Assembly (NCBI GenBank): GCA_002914845.1
Contig: JXTC01000087.1
Location: 307,420-371,419 of the forward strand
Direction of reading: 5' to 3'
Length of the DNA stretch: 64,000 nucleotides
Origin: Trema orientale
Lineage: Eukaryota; Streptophyta; Magnoliopsida; Rosales; Cannabaceae
Below the pieces are notes generated by a model, which saw nothing but the letters and a program-made list of their open reading frames with translations, searched no databases and was not told where the DNA came from. A program made the position numbers and the translations under genes. Shown one piece after another: positions 11,433-25,886 of the stretch. Each line of letters begins with the position of its first letter. Position 1 is the first letter of the stretch.

Positions 11433-12395
11433 TATTTTAAGACATAGGAGATCATATTTAGTAATATTTTAAGTCGATATACATATTTTACACATTATTT
11501 TAAACGAAAAATAGAAGTAGTGATGCCTAAACAAGTTCATATTATCTCAATATCATATTGACCATATTCATGTCACTACTACATGCATGCCCTAAAACTT
11601 ACAAGTGTTTGAATTTTAAAAATTTTCATTTCCAGATATCTTTTGTTAAAAAAAAAAAAAAGAAAATCGTGATAATTCTTATGTTGGTCCATCCCAACTT
11701 TGACATAAGCTCAACTTTCTTTTTTTTTTTTTTAATGATAACACAATAAAGTACCGAAATTATCATGGAAATATGATTGCTAAAGTTATTAATAGGGATA
11801 ATTATAAAAATTGCTACAGTTATTAATAGGGATAATTATAAAAATAGTACCTTTGAAAGTTGTTGGTATGCAGCCAGCCATGCTGTGTCTGCTACTTGGA
11901 GACAATCTGAACAAGTAAATAAAGCAATTGCCGCTTAGACCTGAGACTTAGGCTACAAAAACTGGAACTAGCAATGGCCACCCTTTCTAAACGATCCGAA
12001 TCTATTAATCTAATATCATTTCTAGGTGGGGCCATACTAAAACCTTTTTTTTTTTCTTCTTAAATCTTGGAAGTGACTCCATCAATCTTGGAATTTAAAT
12101 TGAAAAATAAACGAATAAATAATACAAAAGAATTGGTTGGTATTTAGCTGGCCTACACGGGTTTGAAATCTCAAAGGCTACCCAAATAAATTTTGAATTG
12201 TAGGATAAAATTTCTTTTGTTTTTCATTTTTATTGTCGTTCTATCTTACTGAACTCAATGCTTTCAGCTATTGAGTATAATTGAAGAGGCCAAATTCTTT
12301 CTTTCTTTTTTTTTTTTAATATTATCTGACCCAGAGATTTAAGGGTCGAATCCTTATTCTACCAAAAGAGAGATAATTGGAGAAAAATTCTAAAT
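11433..12395. other. AT-rich intergenic DNA with a short tandem duplication
   Basis: At 11783-11850 the phrase gttattaatagggataatta is present twice, about 33 bp apart. Nothing else was recognised. Confidence 0.5.
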
Positions 12396-12981
12396 TAGGG
12401 GTAGCAATTCGTGTCGGCGAGTCGGGTTCAAGTCTGATATATACACGAATTATATCAACCCGAACCCGACCCGTGACCTATCGTGTCAGAAAACCATCAA
12501 CACTAACCTGACTTGCACTTAAAACGGGTTGAGCCGAACCCGACCCGCACAACCCGCTTTCGTGAATAACATCCAATCCACAACCCGATTTTGATCCGTC
12601 AACTCATTTTTGACCCGCCAACCCATTATGACCCGTATTTTTCTACTTATATTTTCTTTTTCTAAGTCTATTATTATCTCATTTTATAATAAATAATAAC
12701 TTATAACTTATAATCCCAAACACTTACATTGTACAAATTAAGTATATCTATAATAATAGTCATAACCATATTAAATAAAAAATATTTTTATAATTTAATT
12801 ATATATATATATATATTTGTTGGCGGGTCAAGTTTGGGTCAAGCGGGTTGACCCGAACCTGACCCTTTTTTTTATTCGTGTCAGGCGGGTCGATTCGATT
12901 TCGACCTGTACCCTTTTTCTTTGACCCTAACCTGCAAAAAATCGTGCCGTGTTCGTGTCGTAACCCGAATTGCTACCCCTA
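12396..12981. mobile_element. hAT-like MITE (taggggtagcaattcg family)
   Basis: The 16-bp terminus taggggtagcaattcg is perfectly repeated in inverted orientation at the right end (cgaattgctaccccta). Subterminal blocks are rich in acccgacccg/cgggtcg. The 8-bp flanks, ttctaaat and atctcaat, agree at 6 of 8 positions, a decayed hAT-type duplication. The 586-bp element has no coding. Confidence 0.75.
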
Positions 12982-14196
12982 ATCTCAATTTTGCCACATG
13001 AATTCTATTCTATTCTTGATTATTACTTTTTTGAGAGATTCTACATGTCAACTTTGGAATAGATATTAGATATGACAATTTCATTTCGATTTTTTTTTTC
13101 AAAACAAAATAAAAATTTCTAATCATGTTCCATAAAATTGTCTAAAATCATTTTAAAAATAAGAGTTTCCAGATTTTAAGTACAACATAAGACAGGTTAT
13201 AATTTCTTATGAACTCATCAAAATTAATTGTTTTTTCCCGTTGTTGTTAATTACTAGTAAATACTAAATACATACGAGGTTTTGGATTGATCATTTAACC
13301 TATGTTAGAGTAGTCCCTATACTGTCAAATAGGTTAAATATTGATTTTAATATTTGTAGCATGCTAAACACAGACGTGGCAATAATTAGTAACCGATGCA
13401 AACTAGGGAAGGCTCATCTAGGCAGGCATGAAGTATATGTTAGCTTCCTTTATGGTCCAATATGGTATGATACTATTGGTATTAGAGTTCTGATCTAACT
13501 TTTTCTTTTCCATTTAATAATATTGTAACCAAGTACATGACAATACGAATGTAACAAACCCCACTAAGTTTACTTGCGTAAATGGGAAGAATATCAATCA
13601 AACCGAAAGATATTGTTCTTAGCAAAAATATATATATATACATATATATAAATTATATATATTTAAAAAAAAAGAAAAAGAAAAGTGAAGAATTTGGATC
13701 ACTTTGGAGTGGAAAATTCCGTACTTTATATTTTCAATGTTCCCCATCAGCTAAATCTAATAGGACAAAAGACCTCGCGGAAAAGAAACCAAAGAGAGAG
13801 TGTTTACTGTTTATAAAGTAATGTTTTATTCTCGGGGGGATTTTAGCAACATGACTGAGATTTCACTCTATTAAAACAAATGTATGTTTTTCAAATTCTT
13901 AGCAAAATGATTTTGTAGTTTAGTTGATAAACATGACATACTCAGTGTAAAAATTAATTTATTCACTGATACACTTAATATAGATCAGATTTTAGTGTAT
14001 AAGATATACTAGTGTAAGAATTGATTTACCTGCCATTAGCTATAAAATGGAGAGGGAAAAAAATATTTATTAAAATAGTGTGAAAAAGAAGAAGATATAT
14101 AATTTACTTTAGAGTGTGGGGTTTATATCTTCACATGGACTGAGTGGGCCGTTGGCCTCTGGCCATAATTAACTCAAATAGAAAATGACATAGATA
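12982..14196. other. AT-rich intergenic DNA
   Basis: No gene or bounded element was seen. A (TA)n tract lies at about 13626-13660. Confidence 0.4.
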
Positions 14197-14374
14197 GGCC
14201 TAATTGGGCCAAAATGACTTATGAAGTTTTTTTGAAATGGCATCAACTTCTTGACCACAAAAAGAAGTCAAGGGATTAACGGTTAATAAGGTCAAAATAT
14301 TCTTGATACTCTTAAAAATGTCACTTTCAAAAACAATTACAAAAAGAAGTCAGTTTGGCTCAAGTTAGTCCTAC
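14197..14374. mobile_element. MITE sharing termini with 26869-27088
   Basis: The left end, with attgggccaaaatgactta, is an inverted match to the right end, gaagtcagtttggctcaagt followed by tagtcc. The same terminal motif (gactaacttgggcc..aaatgac) brackets the element at 26869-27088. A partial extra copy of the right end follows immediately, at 14375-14405. Confidence 0.55.
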
Positions 14375-15376
14375 AAGAAGTCATTTTGGCTCAATATAGT
14401 CCCACCCATGTCTTTTCTCTAGTTCAAACTACAAAGAACCCAACTTCTACAGTAAGCCCTGGACATATTTTAAATGTCATTAGGCTTTTAGTCGCATGAG
14501 CATATTTTACATTTTGCATAAGTGTCACTAACCATATAAATGTGACTAAAAGTAAGTAATAGCGATATTTTTAAATGTCACTATATCATCTTTTTTAGTG
14601 GCATTTATAAAATACTACTAAATTGTACTACTGACACTTCTAAATACCATAGAATTATTTAATAAACAAATAAATAAATATTTTAACAATGTAAAAAAAA
14701 ATTCAGTGGCTTTTTAAAAATGTTACTATAGCATAGTATAAATTTATAATGACATTTTGAAAAATATCACTAAACTAGTTTTTAAAAGAAATTGTGACAT
14801 TTTAAAATAACATTGTGCCATGATAATGGCAATAAAAATATTAAACAACATTACCAATTAATTAATAATTAACATGGTATTGATTTAAATAAATTTTTTA
14901 ATAGATGATCTTTTAACATAAATTTTTTTATAACTAATTATGTTTTTAGGGAATTTAAAGACTAATTCTAATTAAAACGTTAATAAAGATAAATGCCTCT
15001 CGCATTTTGTAACTCTGAGCTAGAAATTTAATTAAATAAATAGAAAAGGTACAATAGTTCAAATGGGAAACAACTACTAAACTATGCCTGATTAAAACCT
15101 AACTAGGCAAAACCCAATAGGAAAAATCCTAGTCTGGAAAAAGAGTACAACTAAATCGGTATTAAGGAAGAGTAGACACGTTTATGTATACAAATCATTC
15201 TTGTAAATTCAAACAGAAAATAAAAATATTTAATATTAAACATTTTATCAGAAATTCAGAGTAATTCTGATCACTCATGAAGCTATATCAATATCTTGGG
15301 CAATTTGTAAAATTTTAAACAAAAAATGATTAGTAATTACACATAATTAAATAACCTAATGTAAGGTTAAAAAAAA

Positions 15377-16179
15377 GGGGGATTATCAATTTTGACCCTC
15401 TTTTAATACATGTGATGAAAAAAGAGACAACTTATAAACCATTTACAAAAACAGGACTTTTATTGCCATGTCATTTAATAAATATTTCGGAATTCCAAAA
15501 TTACCCCTAACTCGACCCTAGTCGAAAATTTTCGACCAAGTTGAAAAAAATCAAAAGTGACGGAGGTGGCGCCGGGAAGACGGCCGGCTACGTTCGAGTG
15601 GGGTCGAAATTTTCGACCACGGTCGAACGCCGGTCGAAATTTTCGACCGGTGGCTTCGACCCCAGTTGAACATTTTCGACTACGCTCGAACAGTGGTTCG
15701 ACCCCAGTCGAACATTTTCGACTGGAGTCGAAATTTTCCAGCCACCGGTCAAAAAACGATCGAAACAACCGAGAGAGGTGGTCGAACGCCGGTCGAAATT
15801 TTCGACCGGGGGCTTCGACCCCAGTCGAATTGTTTGACTACGGTCGAACGGTGGTTCGACCCAGTCGAACATTTTCGACTGGAGTCGAAATTTTCTGGCC
15901 ACCGGTTGAAAAATGATCAGAACAACCGGGAGAGGTGGTCGGACAAGTTCGACTACGGTCGAAAATTTTCGACCCTAGTCGAGTGGAGGCGCCGCCGCCA
16001 GGGTCGGGATCGGGACCGATAGTGGTGGCTAAAGTAGTTTGAAGTTTGTTGAAGAAATAGGGTATCCAAGTAATTTTATATATATGACATGGCAATTGGG
16101 GTTAGTTTTGAAAATATTAATGAGTGAGTCCTATTTTTCATCACAAGGATTTATTAGACCTCCTAGGTGTAAATTTCCC
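15377..16179. mobile_element. Mutator-like non-autonomous element with GC-rich palindromic core
   Basis: The element runs from ggggg to ccc. Its terminal inverted repeats extend about 110 bp. They include tgtgatgaaaaa (inverse ttttttcatcaca, with small mismatches) and a perfect 13-bp inverted word, attgccatgtcat/atgacatggcaat. It is bracketed by identical 9-bp repeats taaaaaaaa (15368-15376 and 16180-16188), the duplication size of Mutator elements, although this one is low in complexity. The interior (15510-16015) is GC-rich and made of short gtcgaa...ttcgac repeats. Long open frames on both strands follow from that repeat and are not genes. Confidence 0.65.
15621..16010. repeat. ~158-bp tandem repeat with nested gtcgaa/ttcgac palindromes
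   Basis: The landmark ggtcgaacgccgg occurs at 15621 and 15780, and ggtcggac at 15937, giving steps of 159 and 157 bp. Within each unit, gtcgaa(a/n)ttttcgac palindromes appear several times. The perfect 12-mer cgaaaattttcg stands at both edges of the array. This is the core of the Mutator-like element. Confidence 0.8.
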
Positions 16180-17980
16180 TAAAAAAAAACTGTAATAAAT
16201 CTTTGATCTAAAACATATACGGATGTAATATGTATTGTATATACAGATCCATAGTTACTTAAGATTTAATTGAAAAAATTTAAGATTTAATGAAAAAAAA
16301 TGTCACGATCATTTAGTGACTATATCATAGAGAGAATATATATAGAGAAAAAACGTAATAAAGATTCATATAGGAGTTTTAGCATTTCCAAAAATCTAAT
16401 AGCAACATCAAATAGATAATAAATTTGTATCTACTGATCTATTATTACATGTGTTATATGGTTTCTATTTTTACCTCTTAGAAATGATAATGTAATTGTT
16501 TCCAAATATATATATATACCAATTTATATATTTATAGGACGTATACACTGAAACATCATACAATGATTTAAAGATCTTTCTTTTTTTTTTTTTTTTTCTT
16601 TACTGCACATTCATATAGAATTCAATTTTTTTTAAAAAAAGAAGCTACTGTAGCAACATGCGTGAAACAAAAATTTATATGTATAAATTTACTAACATGA
16701 ATAAAGTTGGGAAATAAAAAAAAAAAATCAACAACCGTGAAAAAAAAATGTATGTTTAGCATACATGTACTTGTAGTACTTATTGATTTATCGATTACAA
16801 TCTTTTATTATCTATGTAATTTTTTTTCTTATAAAAGTAAACGAGATAATTGATTAAGCTTTATCAACTTAAAACTCGATTATTAAGCTTATAAACTTTA
16901 CTCAGAATATGTTTCTTCCTTCGTTATACTAATAAGAAATGTCAGTTTCTATAGTAATCCATCTTTTCTTTCCTAGCTTGTTTTTATCGAGTTACTCTTT
17001 TAATTATGCTTCATAACAATGTTTTTTAAATGAAACGTCCTATATTAGGCAAAATTAGAGTTATACTTCCACAGATAAAGTTTAATAGCATGAACTGGAG
17101 GTGCCACCATAACTATATATGTGTGTGATGGAATACGACAATTTAGTAAAAAAAATAAGTAAATAAAAATAAAACACTCTCATAAATAACACAGATAAAC
17201 AATTAAACTTAGACATTTGTTTTCTTATCTTAATTTTACCTTCTCAATACCACTAGACGAAATTACACTCAGAAGAATTTGAAGCGGTCAAGCTCCTTTT
17301 CACTTATAGTGGGGATCAAACAATAATAATAACATAAAACATAAGAAAATATCAATAACTAAGAGAAACTCAAAAGAATCTAAGAATTACTTTCAGGAGA
17401 TTTTCTTATTTTACAATCTTCAAATCATGCGAAAGAGAAGAAAAGATTTAGACCTATATACACAATCATATAATATATGTGACATAAAATTCCCTCCAAG
17501 AAAAGAAGCGAAAAAAAGCTCCTCACTCCAAAGAGGAGAAGAGAGCGCATATTTAGTGAAAATTGAAAAACATGAGTGAGATATTTTGATTCGTGGAACA
17601 ACCTTCTTTTAAAATTTTTGTTTTGAAAAGGATGTGGTTAATTCAAGAAGATTTAGTAGAAAGATTTAAAGGTTTATACGTGGTTTTTTTTTTTTTTTTG
17701 GAGGTGTAAAAGTAAAAGAACAAAAGAATAGATAAATGCGTGATTTCACGTTTTAAGTCCACTAAAGAAAATACGTGTTTTCCTATATAAAAATATATCT
17801 TATACATGTCATAATATGTATATCTATTATATCTATCGAAAAATGAAAAAAAAAAATATAAACAAGTTATATATTTGTATATTAAGTTTTATATATCAAT
17901 TAAAAAAAGCTTATAAATATAAATACAAATACGTTATATATACATCTATTAAAAAAGGAAATATATATATATATGGGCAC

Positions 17981-18214
17981 TAATCCAGTAGGTATTTTTT
18001 TTTTTACCTATGCATAGGTATCAATTGGGCCAATGAAAAATTTTTTTGCACATTTTTTTATATTAAAAAGTAGGAGAGAGAAAAAGCATTAATGATGCAC
18101 GTCTTTTCATGTATCTCATTTTAGCCGTTAGATCATTGTTAGATGATGATCCAACGGCTAGAAAAAAAATACCTACACATAGGTAAAAAAAAAAAAAAAA
18201 ACCTACCGGATTGG
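17981..18214. mobile_element. MITE with ~38-bp terminal inverted repeats
   Basis: The left terminus contains taatccagtaggt, a poly(T) run and acctatgcataggt. The right terminus carries the inverse: acctacacataggt, poly(A), then acctaccggattgg. An inner inverted pair, agccgttagatcat and atgatccaacggct, forms a second stem. There is no coding. It sits within the proposed CACTA element. Confidence 0.75.
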
Positions 18215-18771
18215 CAACCTATATATATATGTGTGTGTCTAAATGTGTGTTTCTCAATATTTTAATTATACAATTAGTTTGGGAAAATAATAGCTTAGAA
18301 TTCTTTAAGAAAATTTTATTTGTTTTTATTATATATAATGTGATGAGTGTGTAAAACTTGTACAGGTCAAGTATTATGTAACAGTAATTCAAAATAAAAC
18401 ATAAATGAGAGAAAGGTAAAACTTAATTCCTCTTTTCCCCGTATGTTGTTTACTCTTTTTAAATAATACAAATTGTATTTTTCATTTTACTCTAATTTAA
18501 ACTTATCAATACTTTTAAAATGAATAAGTGACATTTTAAAATGACACTAAATCTAAAATTTATTGGCATTTTTAAAAATACTACTAAATCTAAATTTAGT
18601 GGCACTTCTAAAATGTAACTAGATTAAAAAAGTTAATGACATATTAAAAATGCCACTAAAAATAAATTTTAGTGATATTTTAAACAAATGATACTAAAAT
18701 ATTATTACTGTGACATTTTTATGTAAATATCACTAAACGAAATGTCACTAATCTATATTTTTCTTATAGTG

Positions 18772-19399
18772 CCAGTACTAGTAGGACCCTGCTAAAGTCC
18801 AAGCAAGGACAGTGTTAAAGCAAAGGTTCGCCCTCTGCATGGGAGGCTCTGAAAATTGGGAAATAGACACTTAGTACTACCTTTTGATAAATAATACCAA
18901 GAATACTATGTCCAAACTTTTACTTATTTTTGTACTTCTTTTTTTTAGAAAAATAACAAATTCTTGCTAAGAAAGACCAAATAACGTCTTAGAATTTCCA
19001 TTTTTTCTTGTTTCTTTTTGCTACTAGTTTACTTGTAGCTGATCACTGTTAAAACTAATTACTAATTCATTATTAGAAATTATAAACTAATTGATTTTTG
19101 GAAACTAGAAACCAAATTAGTTACTAAAAACCAACAACAATATTAGTTTTCATCATAAATATCATAACTATTTAGTTAATAAAAACTGAAAACTAAATTA
19201 GTTTCTATCATAAACAGTAGAATTATTTGGTTAATTCAATTATTGATTATTAGAAATCAATTTGGTTATTGGAAACTAGTTGCCAGAATCCAAAATTCTA
19301 TATATTTCTGTTGCTTTTACTTCAAAAATATAATTATTTAATTTGAGAACTTGATCATATTCTTCAGCGTCCTTGTTCAATACCTTATCAAATTCTTGC
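18772..19399. other. AT-rich DNA with diffuse inverted ggaaacta/tagtttc words
   Basis: From about 19030 to 19290, words such as ggaaactag, aaccaaattagtt and aactaaattagtttc recur in both orientations. They may be an outlying, decayed part of the array that follows. No gene was seen. Confidence 0.4.
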
Positions 19400-19965
19400 T
19401 ACAGGGCATTCTTCAAAAAAGAAATCACAATAGCTTTTAGGAAACTTTCATTGTTTCATGTGATTTGAAAAAGAAACCATAATGGTTTCTAGGAAATTTT
19501 TGTGATTTCCTGTGATTTACTTAGCTACAGGACAATCTGTTAAAAGGAAACCACGATGGTTTCTTGTGATTTATTTAGCTACAGGACATTCTGTAAAAAA
19601 GAAACCACAATGGTTTCCCGAAAATGTTCATGGTTCCATGTGATTTACTTACGTACAGGATATTCAGAAACCACGATGGTTTCCTGTAATTTATTTAGCT
19701 ACAGGACATTCTACAAAAAGGAAACCACAATGATTTCCCAGAAATGTTCATGGTTTCATGTGATTTACTTACGTACAGAATATTCGGCTAAAGGAAACCA
19801 AAATGGTTTTTAGGAAACCTTTGTGCTTTCCTGTGATTTACTTACGTACAGGGTTTTCGGCTAAAGGAAACCAAACCGGTTTCCAGAAAACCGCAAGATT
19901 TACTTACTTATAGAACATTCCGCTAATAGGAAACCAAATTGGTTTCTTGGAAACCACAAAAGTTT
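19400..19965. repeat. Minisatellite whose units each carry a ggaaacca/tggtttcc hairpin
   Basis: About eight variable units of roughly 50-75 bp contain gtgatttacttagctacagg and a short palindrome such as ggaaaccacgatggtttcc (19546-19564) or ggaaaccaaaccggtttcc. Spacing and sequence vary, so it is not a recent simple duplication. The 85-codon open frame at 19556-19813 only translates the repeat. Confidence 0.8.
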
Positions 19966-20565
19966 CTTGTAAAAAAAAAGTTGACTTATTTACTAAAATG
20001 CCACCGCGTTTTCTAACTTTCAAAGTATTTAGAAAAATGCTATAAAAAGGTCGTACGGATTTTTATTATTTTTGAAAGGTCGTAAATTTGATATTATTTT
20101 TTGAAAAATAGGTATAAGTGTCCGAAACCCCTGAAAATTTTAGTGAAACCAATGAAGCCCTCTATAGGCTTAGTGATCTTTTTAAGACACATAAAGCAAT
20201 GAGTTGAATTCTACAAGTTGGGGCAAGTCAGGGAAAATTTTGTAGGGTTGTTTATCAGCTTTACCAAACCTAAGATAAAAATAGTATAGTGCACAAAATT
20301 TAGAAGTGTGTGATAGAACTTAAAAACTATCGTAAATACAATAATTAAACAAGAATAATAAATTCAATGCAACGAAGATGTTCTCCACCTTAGAATTTAA
20401 TTTTCAATATTATACTATCAAAATACATAATGCATGTATGTCTGGTATTGTGACTCATTATTTTTTTTTTTTTTAAAAAAAGGTACTTGTGACATAAATA
20501 TATTGAAAAAGCGACCAAACTAAATTAATAAGATTTACTGATAACGTTCCCTATTAAAAAAAGAG
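19966..20565. other. AT-rich intergenic DNA
   Basis: No feature recognised. Confidence 0.4.
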
Positions 20566-20743
20566 TAATGCTATGGGGCACCAGTGGTGCCCAGCACCAC
20601 AGTGACATGTCTGTTTGTCACGGGATGATTTAATTAATAAACTGGGTCCTACATAGACCCCACTTAAATTATAATTATGATTAGACAGTGACAAACTGAC
20701 ACATCACTGTGGTGCTGGGCACCACAGGTGCCATATAACATTA
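20566..20743. mobile_element. MITE with ~56-bp, well-conserved terminal inverted repeats
   Basis: The first 56 bp (starting taatgctatggggcacc) align without gaps to the reverse complement of the last 56 bp, with about seven mismatches, including ggtgcccagcaccacagtga in both arms. The flanking taa/tta is compatible with a PIF/Harbinger-like three-base target, but that is inference. Its inner block aattaataaactgggtcc has a diverged relative near 59728-59800. Confidence 0.8.
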
Positions 20744-22700
20744 TTATTAAAAAAAAGGGAGAGAGATTTATGAGATTTATCTATAACTACGGACTTAATT
20801 TTCATTCTTCTATATTTACAGTTCACCAACATCCATATTGATATTTTATCCATATATGATATATTTACAGATAAGGTCGATTCAGTTATTTCGGCTAAAG
20901 AAAAATCACTGAGTTGTCATAGCACTATTAAAGTTTCCACTTACTATATTAAGTGAACCCTTTTTCCTGAACAAAAAGGAAGATTATTAAGCATAACCAG
21001 TAATAATAATAATAAAAAAAAGAAATGGATAACTCAAGAGTATTTATAGCAATTCCTTCCAAAAAAAAAAAGTATTTATAGCAATTATATCAATTTCGGC
21101 AAATGGCAGAAATTTTGGGAAAATCGATGAGTCATTAATTTCCCAGTATGCAAACTTAAAATGCTTGTCTTTATCTTTTACACATCAGCATCGAGATTAA
21201 ATACCTAATGATAGGTTTTCTAAATTAATTAGTCCGATTAGTAACAGATATTCTTTTTTTTTTTTCAATAGGATAATTTCTTCACAAGTCAAAAGTCAAC
21301 TTATTTCGATATTCCCTATATAAATTGTTTGATTCTCTCCGAGTCTTACAATAAGATAAGGGTTCGCTTTCAACACATTTGATCAAATCAAGGAAAAGTG
21401 GAAACCTCAATAGCGGAATGGAAATAAAAATATAATAGGCCTTTTCTAATTGAAGTTTTGATATCTTCACAATCATGTTGTTAGTTTTCCATCCAAAATT
21501 AAAAGGTGTTAGTTTTGAATTTGTAAACACGATCGAATTTGTTTATAAAAACATTAAATTTTGCCAATAAAAAGTGTCAAAATCAAATATTTTGGGATAG
21601 TTATTGGGAAATATCTTCTTAAGAACTATATCAACATCAAGTAATACGTTAATAGGTTGTTATGTTTGAGTGGCCCATTTATTAAATCATTTTTTAAAAT
21701 GTTTTTAATACTCAATTATTGTAATACTTATTCTCTATAAAGTTTGGGAGAACTATTGCAAAATGTATTTACCATTCCTTTAACTTTGATAAATGTATTA
21801 TCTGTTGCCCTTTAACCTCTATTGAACCCCTTAAAAATTATACTAAGAACGCGAATCTATTTAACAAGATTTTAATAACAAACAATGTAAGAAGTGAAGG
21901 TTTAACTTTAAATGTGATTCATCAATCAAGAAGAGAGAGAGAGTTTCCACATTGTTTGCTCGCTAATTGAAAAATGATAGTTAATTTGTATTCCGTAATT
22001 TAGCATTAAAATTTGTAAACTTCCCTCAAATAACTTAAAATCTCTTATATTATCATAATTGATTACTTATTTATGTGAGAGATTAGAATTGATTTCTTAG
22101 TACCATAAATTTAAAATTATTAAGCAATTAATGATTAGCACAACACTTTAGCAAAAAGGTATTAGCGAATACATATAAAAGGCTTTAATCACAACATGTG
22201 CCATAATCATTTCTTCTTCCTAACCAATAATTAGCGAATACATATAAAAATCGTACTCGCGCAAGTGAGTCTTGACAAAATTTTTGGAATCAAAATTCAA
22301 TAGTCAGTACTTGCGTACTTTAGGTCCCGTGAACGTGAGGTTACACGGGCAAGGCATGAGTTTATGGAAGTCAAACAACTATCACCCAATACACACACGC
22401 CACATGTATTAAATGACATCCTAGTACAGCCACGTGGAATTAAATGCCGAAAAAGTCGTTTAGCGAACCAAGAAGTCCGGAAGCACAATAACTCGAATCT
22501 CGTTAATTTTCTGGCCCCACAACTATTAGACCACCCTCAAATTCTGGCTCACCCTATTCAATTAAATCTCGTCTTAGACCCCCAAAAAAAAAGAAAAAAA
22601 CTAATTTTAGCTTTTAGGCGTTGGTTGGGGAAAAAAAAGGGATAATTATTGATTAATTAGGATCTAGAAAAAATAGAAACCCATATTTGGAAAACAATTC
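20744..22700. other. AT-rich intergenic DNA upstream of the glycerol kinase gene
   Basis: No gene was recognised. The frames at 22297-22488 and 22364-22645 lack any domain. Distal promoter elements may lie toward the right end. Confidence 0.4.
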
Positions 22701-22796
22701 TGGATAACAAAAATTCTATATCCATAATGATTTGGATAAATATAAAATTACTCTGTCTTCAACCAAAAAAAAAGAAAAAACTAATTTTCCTTGTAA

Positions 22797-25464
<2,668 letters not shown>

Positions 25465-25580
25465 AACAAACTTTTAATGGCATCATTCTCATTTCTTTTT
25501 AAGGACACCTTGTTTTATCTACATTCGGTACAGTTCCGTTAATTGTTTACACCGACTTATACGTGGGTTCATAAATATTT

Positions 25581-25586
25581 AATAAA
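25581..25586 (+). terminator. Polyadenylation signal AATAAA of the glycerol kinase gene
   Basis: A canonical AATAAA stands 117 bp after the stop codon and is followed by a T/G-rich stretch (gtgtttgttttctgtatg), the expected downstream context. Confidence 0.55.
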
Positions 25587-25886
25587 AGGTGTTTGTTTTC
25601 TGTATGTTTTTTTTGGGTAAGTTTATAATCTGTTGTTGGCTGTCGTTAATGTTACCTGTTCTGCGAAGTACAAACTTAATTGGCCTTTTCTACGTACGAG
25701 GTATTTCACTATGCGTTTTTAATTTTCCTTGCGTTAACACTTCGAGTTGTGGGAGGGTCTTGCAAAAGTTTAAGGCACGAATGTCTTATGGCAGAATGAC
25801 CAAATTTTGGTTAAATTTTCGCTTTTTAAATGCTGTAGTGTTAAAGTTGGTATATAAGTAAATAAGTGTAAATATTTATATATATA
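25587..25886. other. 3' flank of glycerol kinase, no further gene
   Basis: The 90-codon frame at 25589-25861 begins right after the poly(A) signal and shows no domain. It is probably chance. Confidence 0.5.

Larger units (their letters stand above)
14428..18771. mobile_element. Probable CACTA (En/Spm-type) non-autonomous element
   Basis: The right end is ttttcttatagtg, a textbook CACTA terminus (cactataagaaaa in reverse). The proposed left end is aactacaaagaac, which matches it with a mutated first base. The outer ~370 bp on the left (14460-14830) and ~250 bp on the right (18520-18771) are crowded with aatgtcact/agtgacatt-type motifs in both orientations, as expected of CACTA subterminal repeats. 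The flanking trinucleotides are tca and cca. There is no transposase coding, and two other elements are nested inside. The left boundary is the weak point. Confidence 0.45.

Noticed and set aside
15475..16095. Five overlapping 85-119 codon open frames on both strands
   Set aside because: All translate the gtcgaa/ttcgac repeat core. Open frames on both strands in several phases arise from the palindromic repeat unit, which lacks stop codons.
19556..19813. 85-codon frame with repeated MVS..FSYRTF words
   Set aside because: It is the hairpin minisatellite read in one frame, not a repeat protein.
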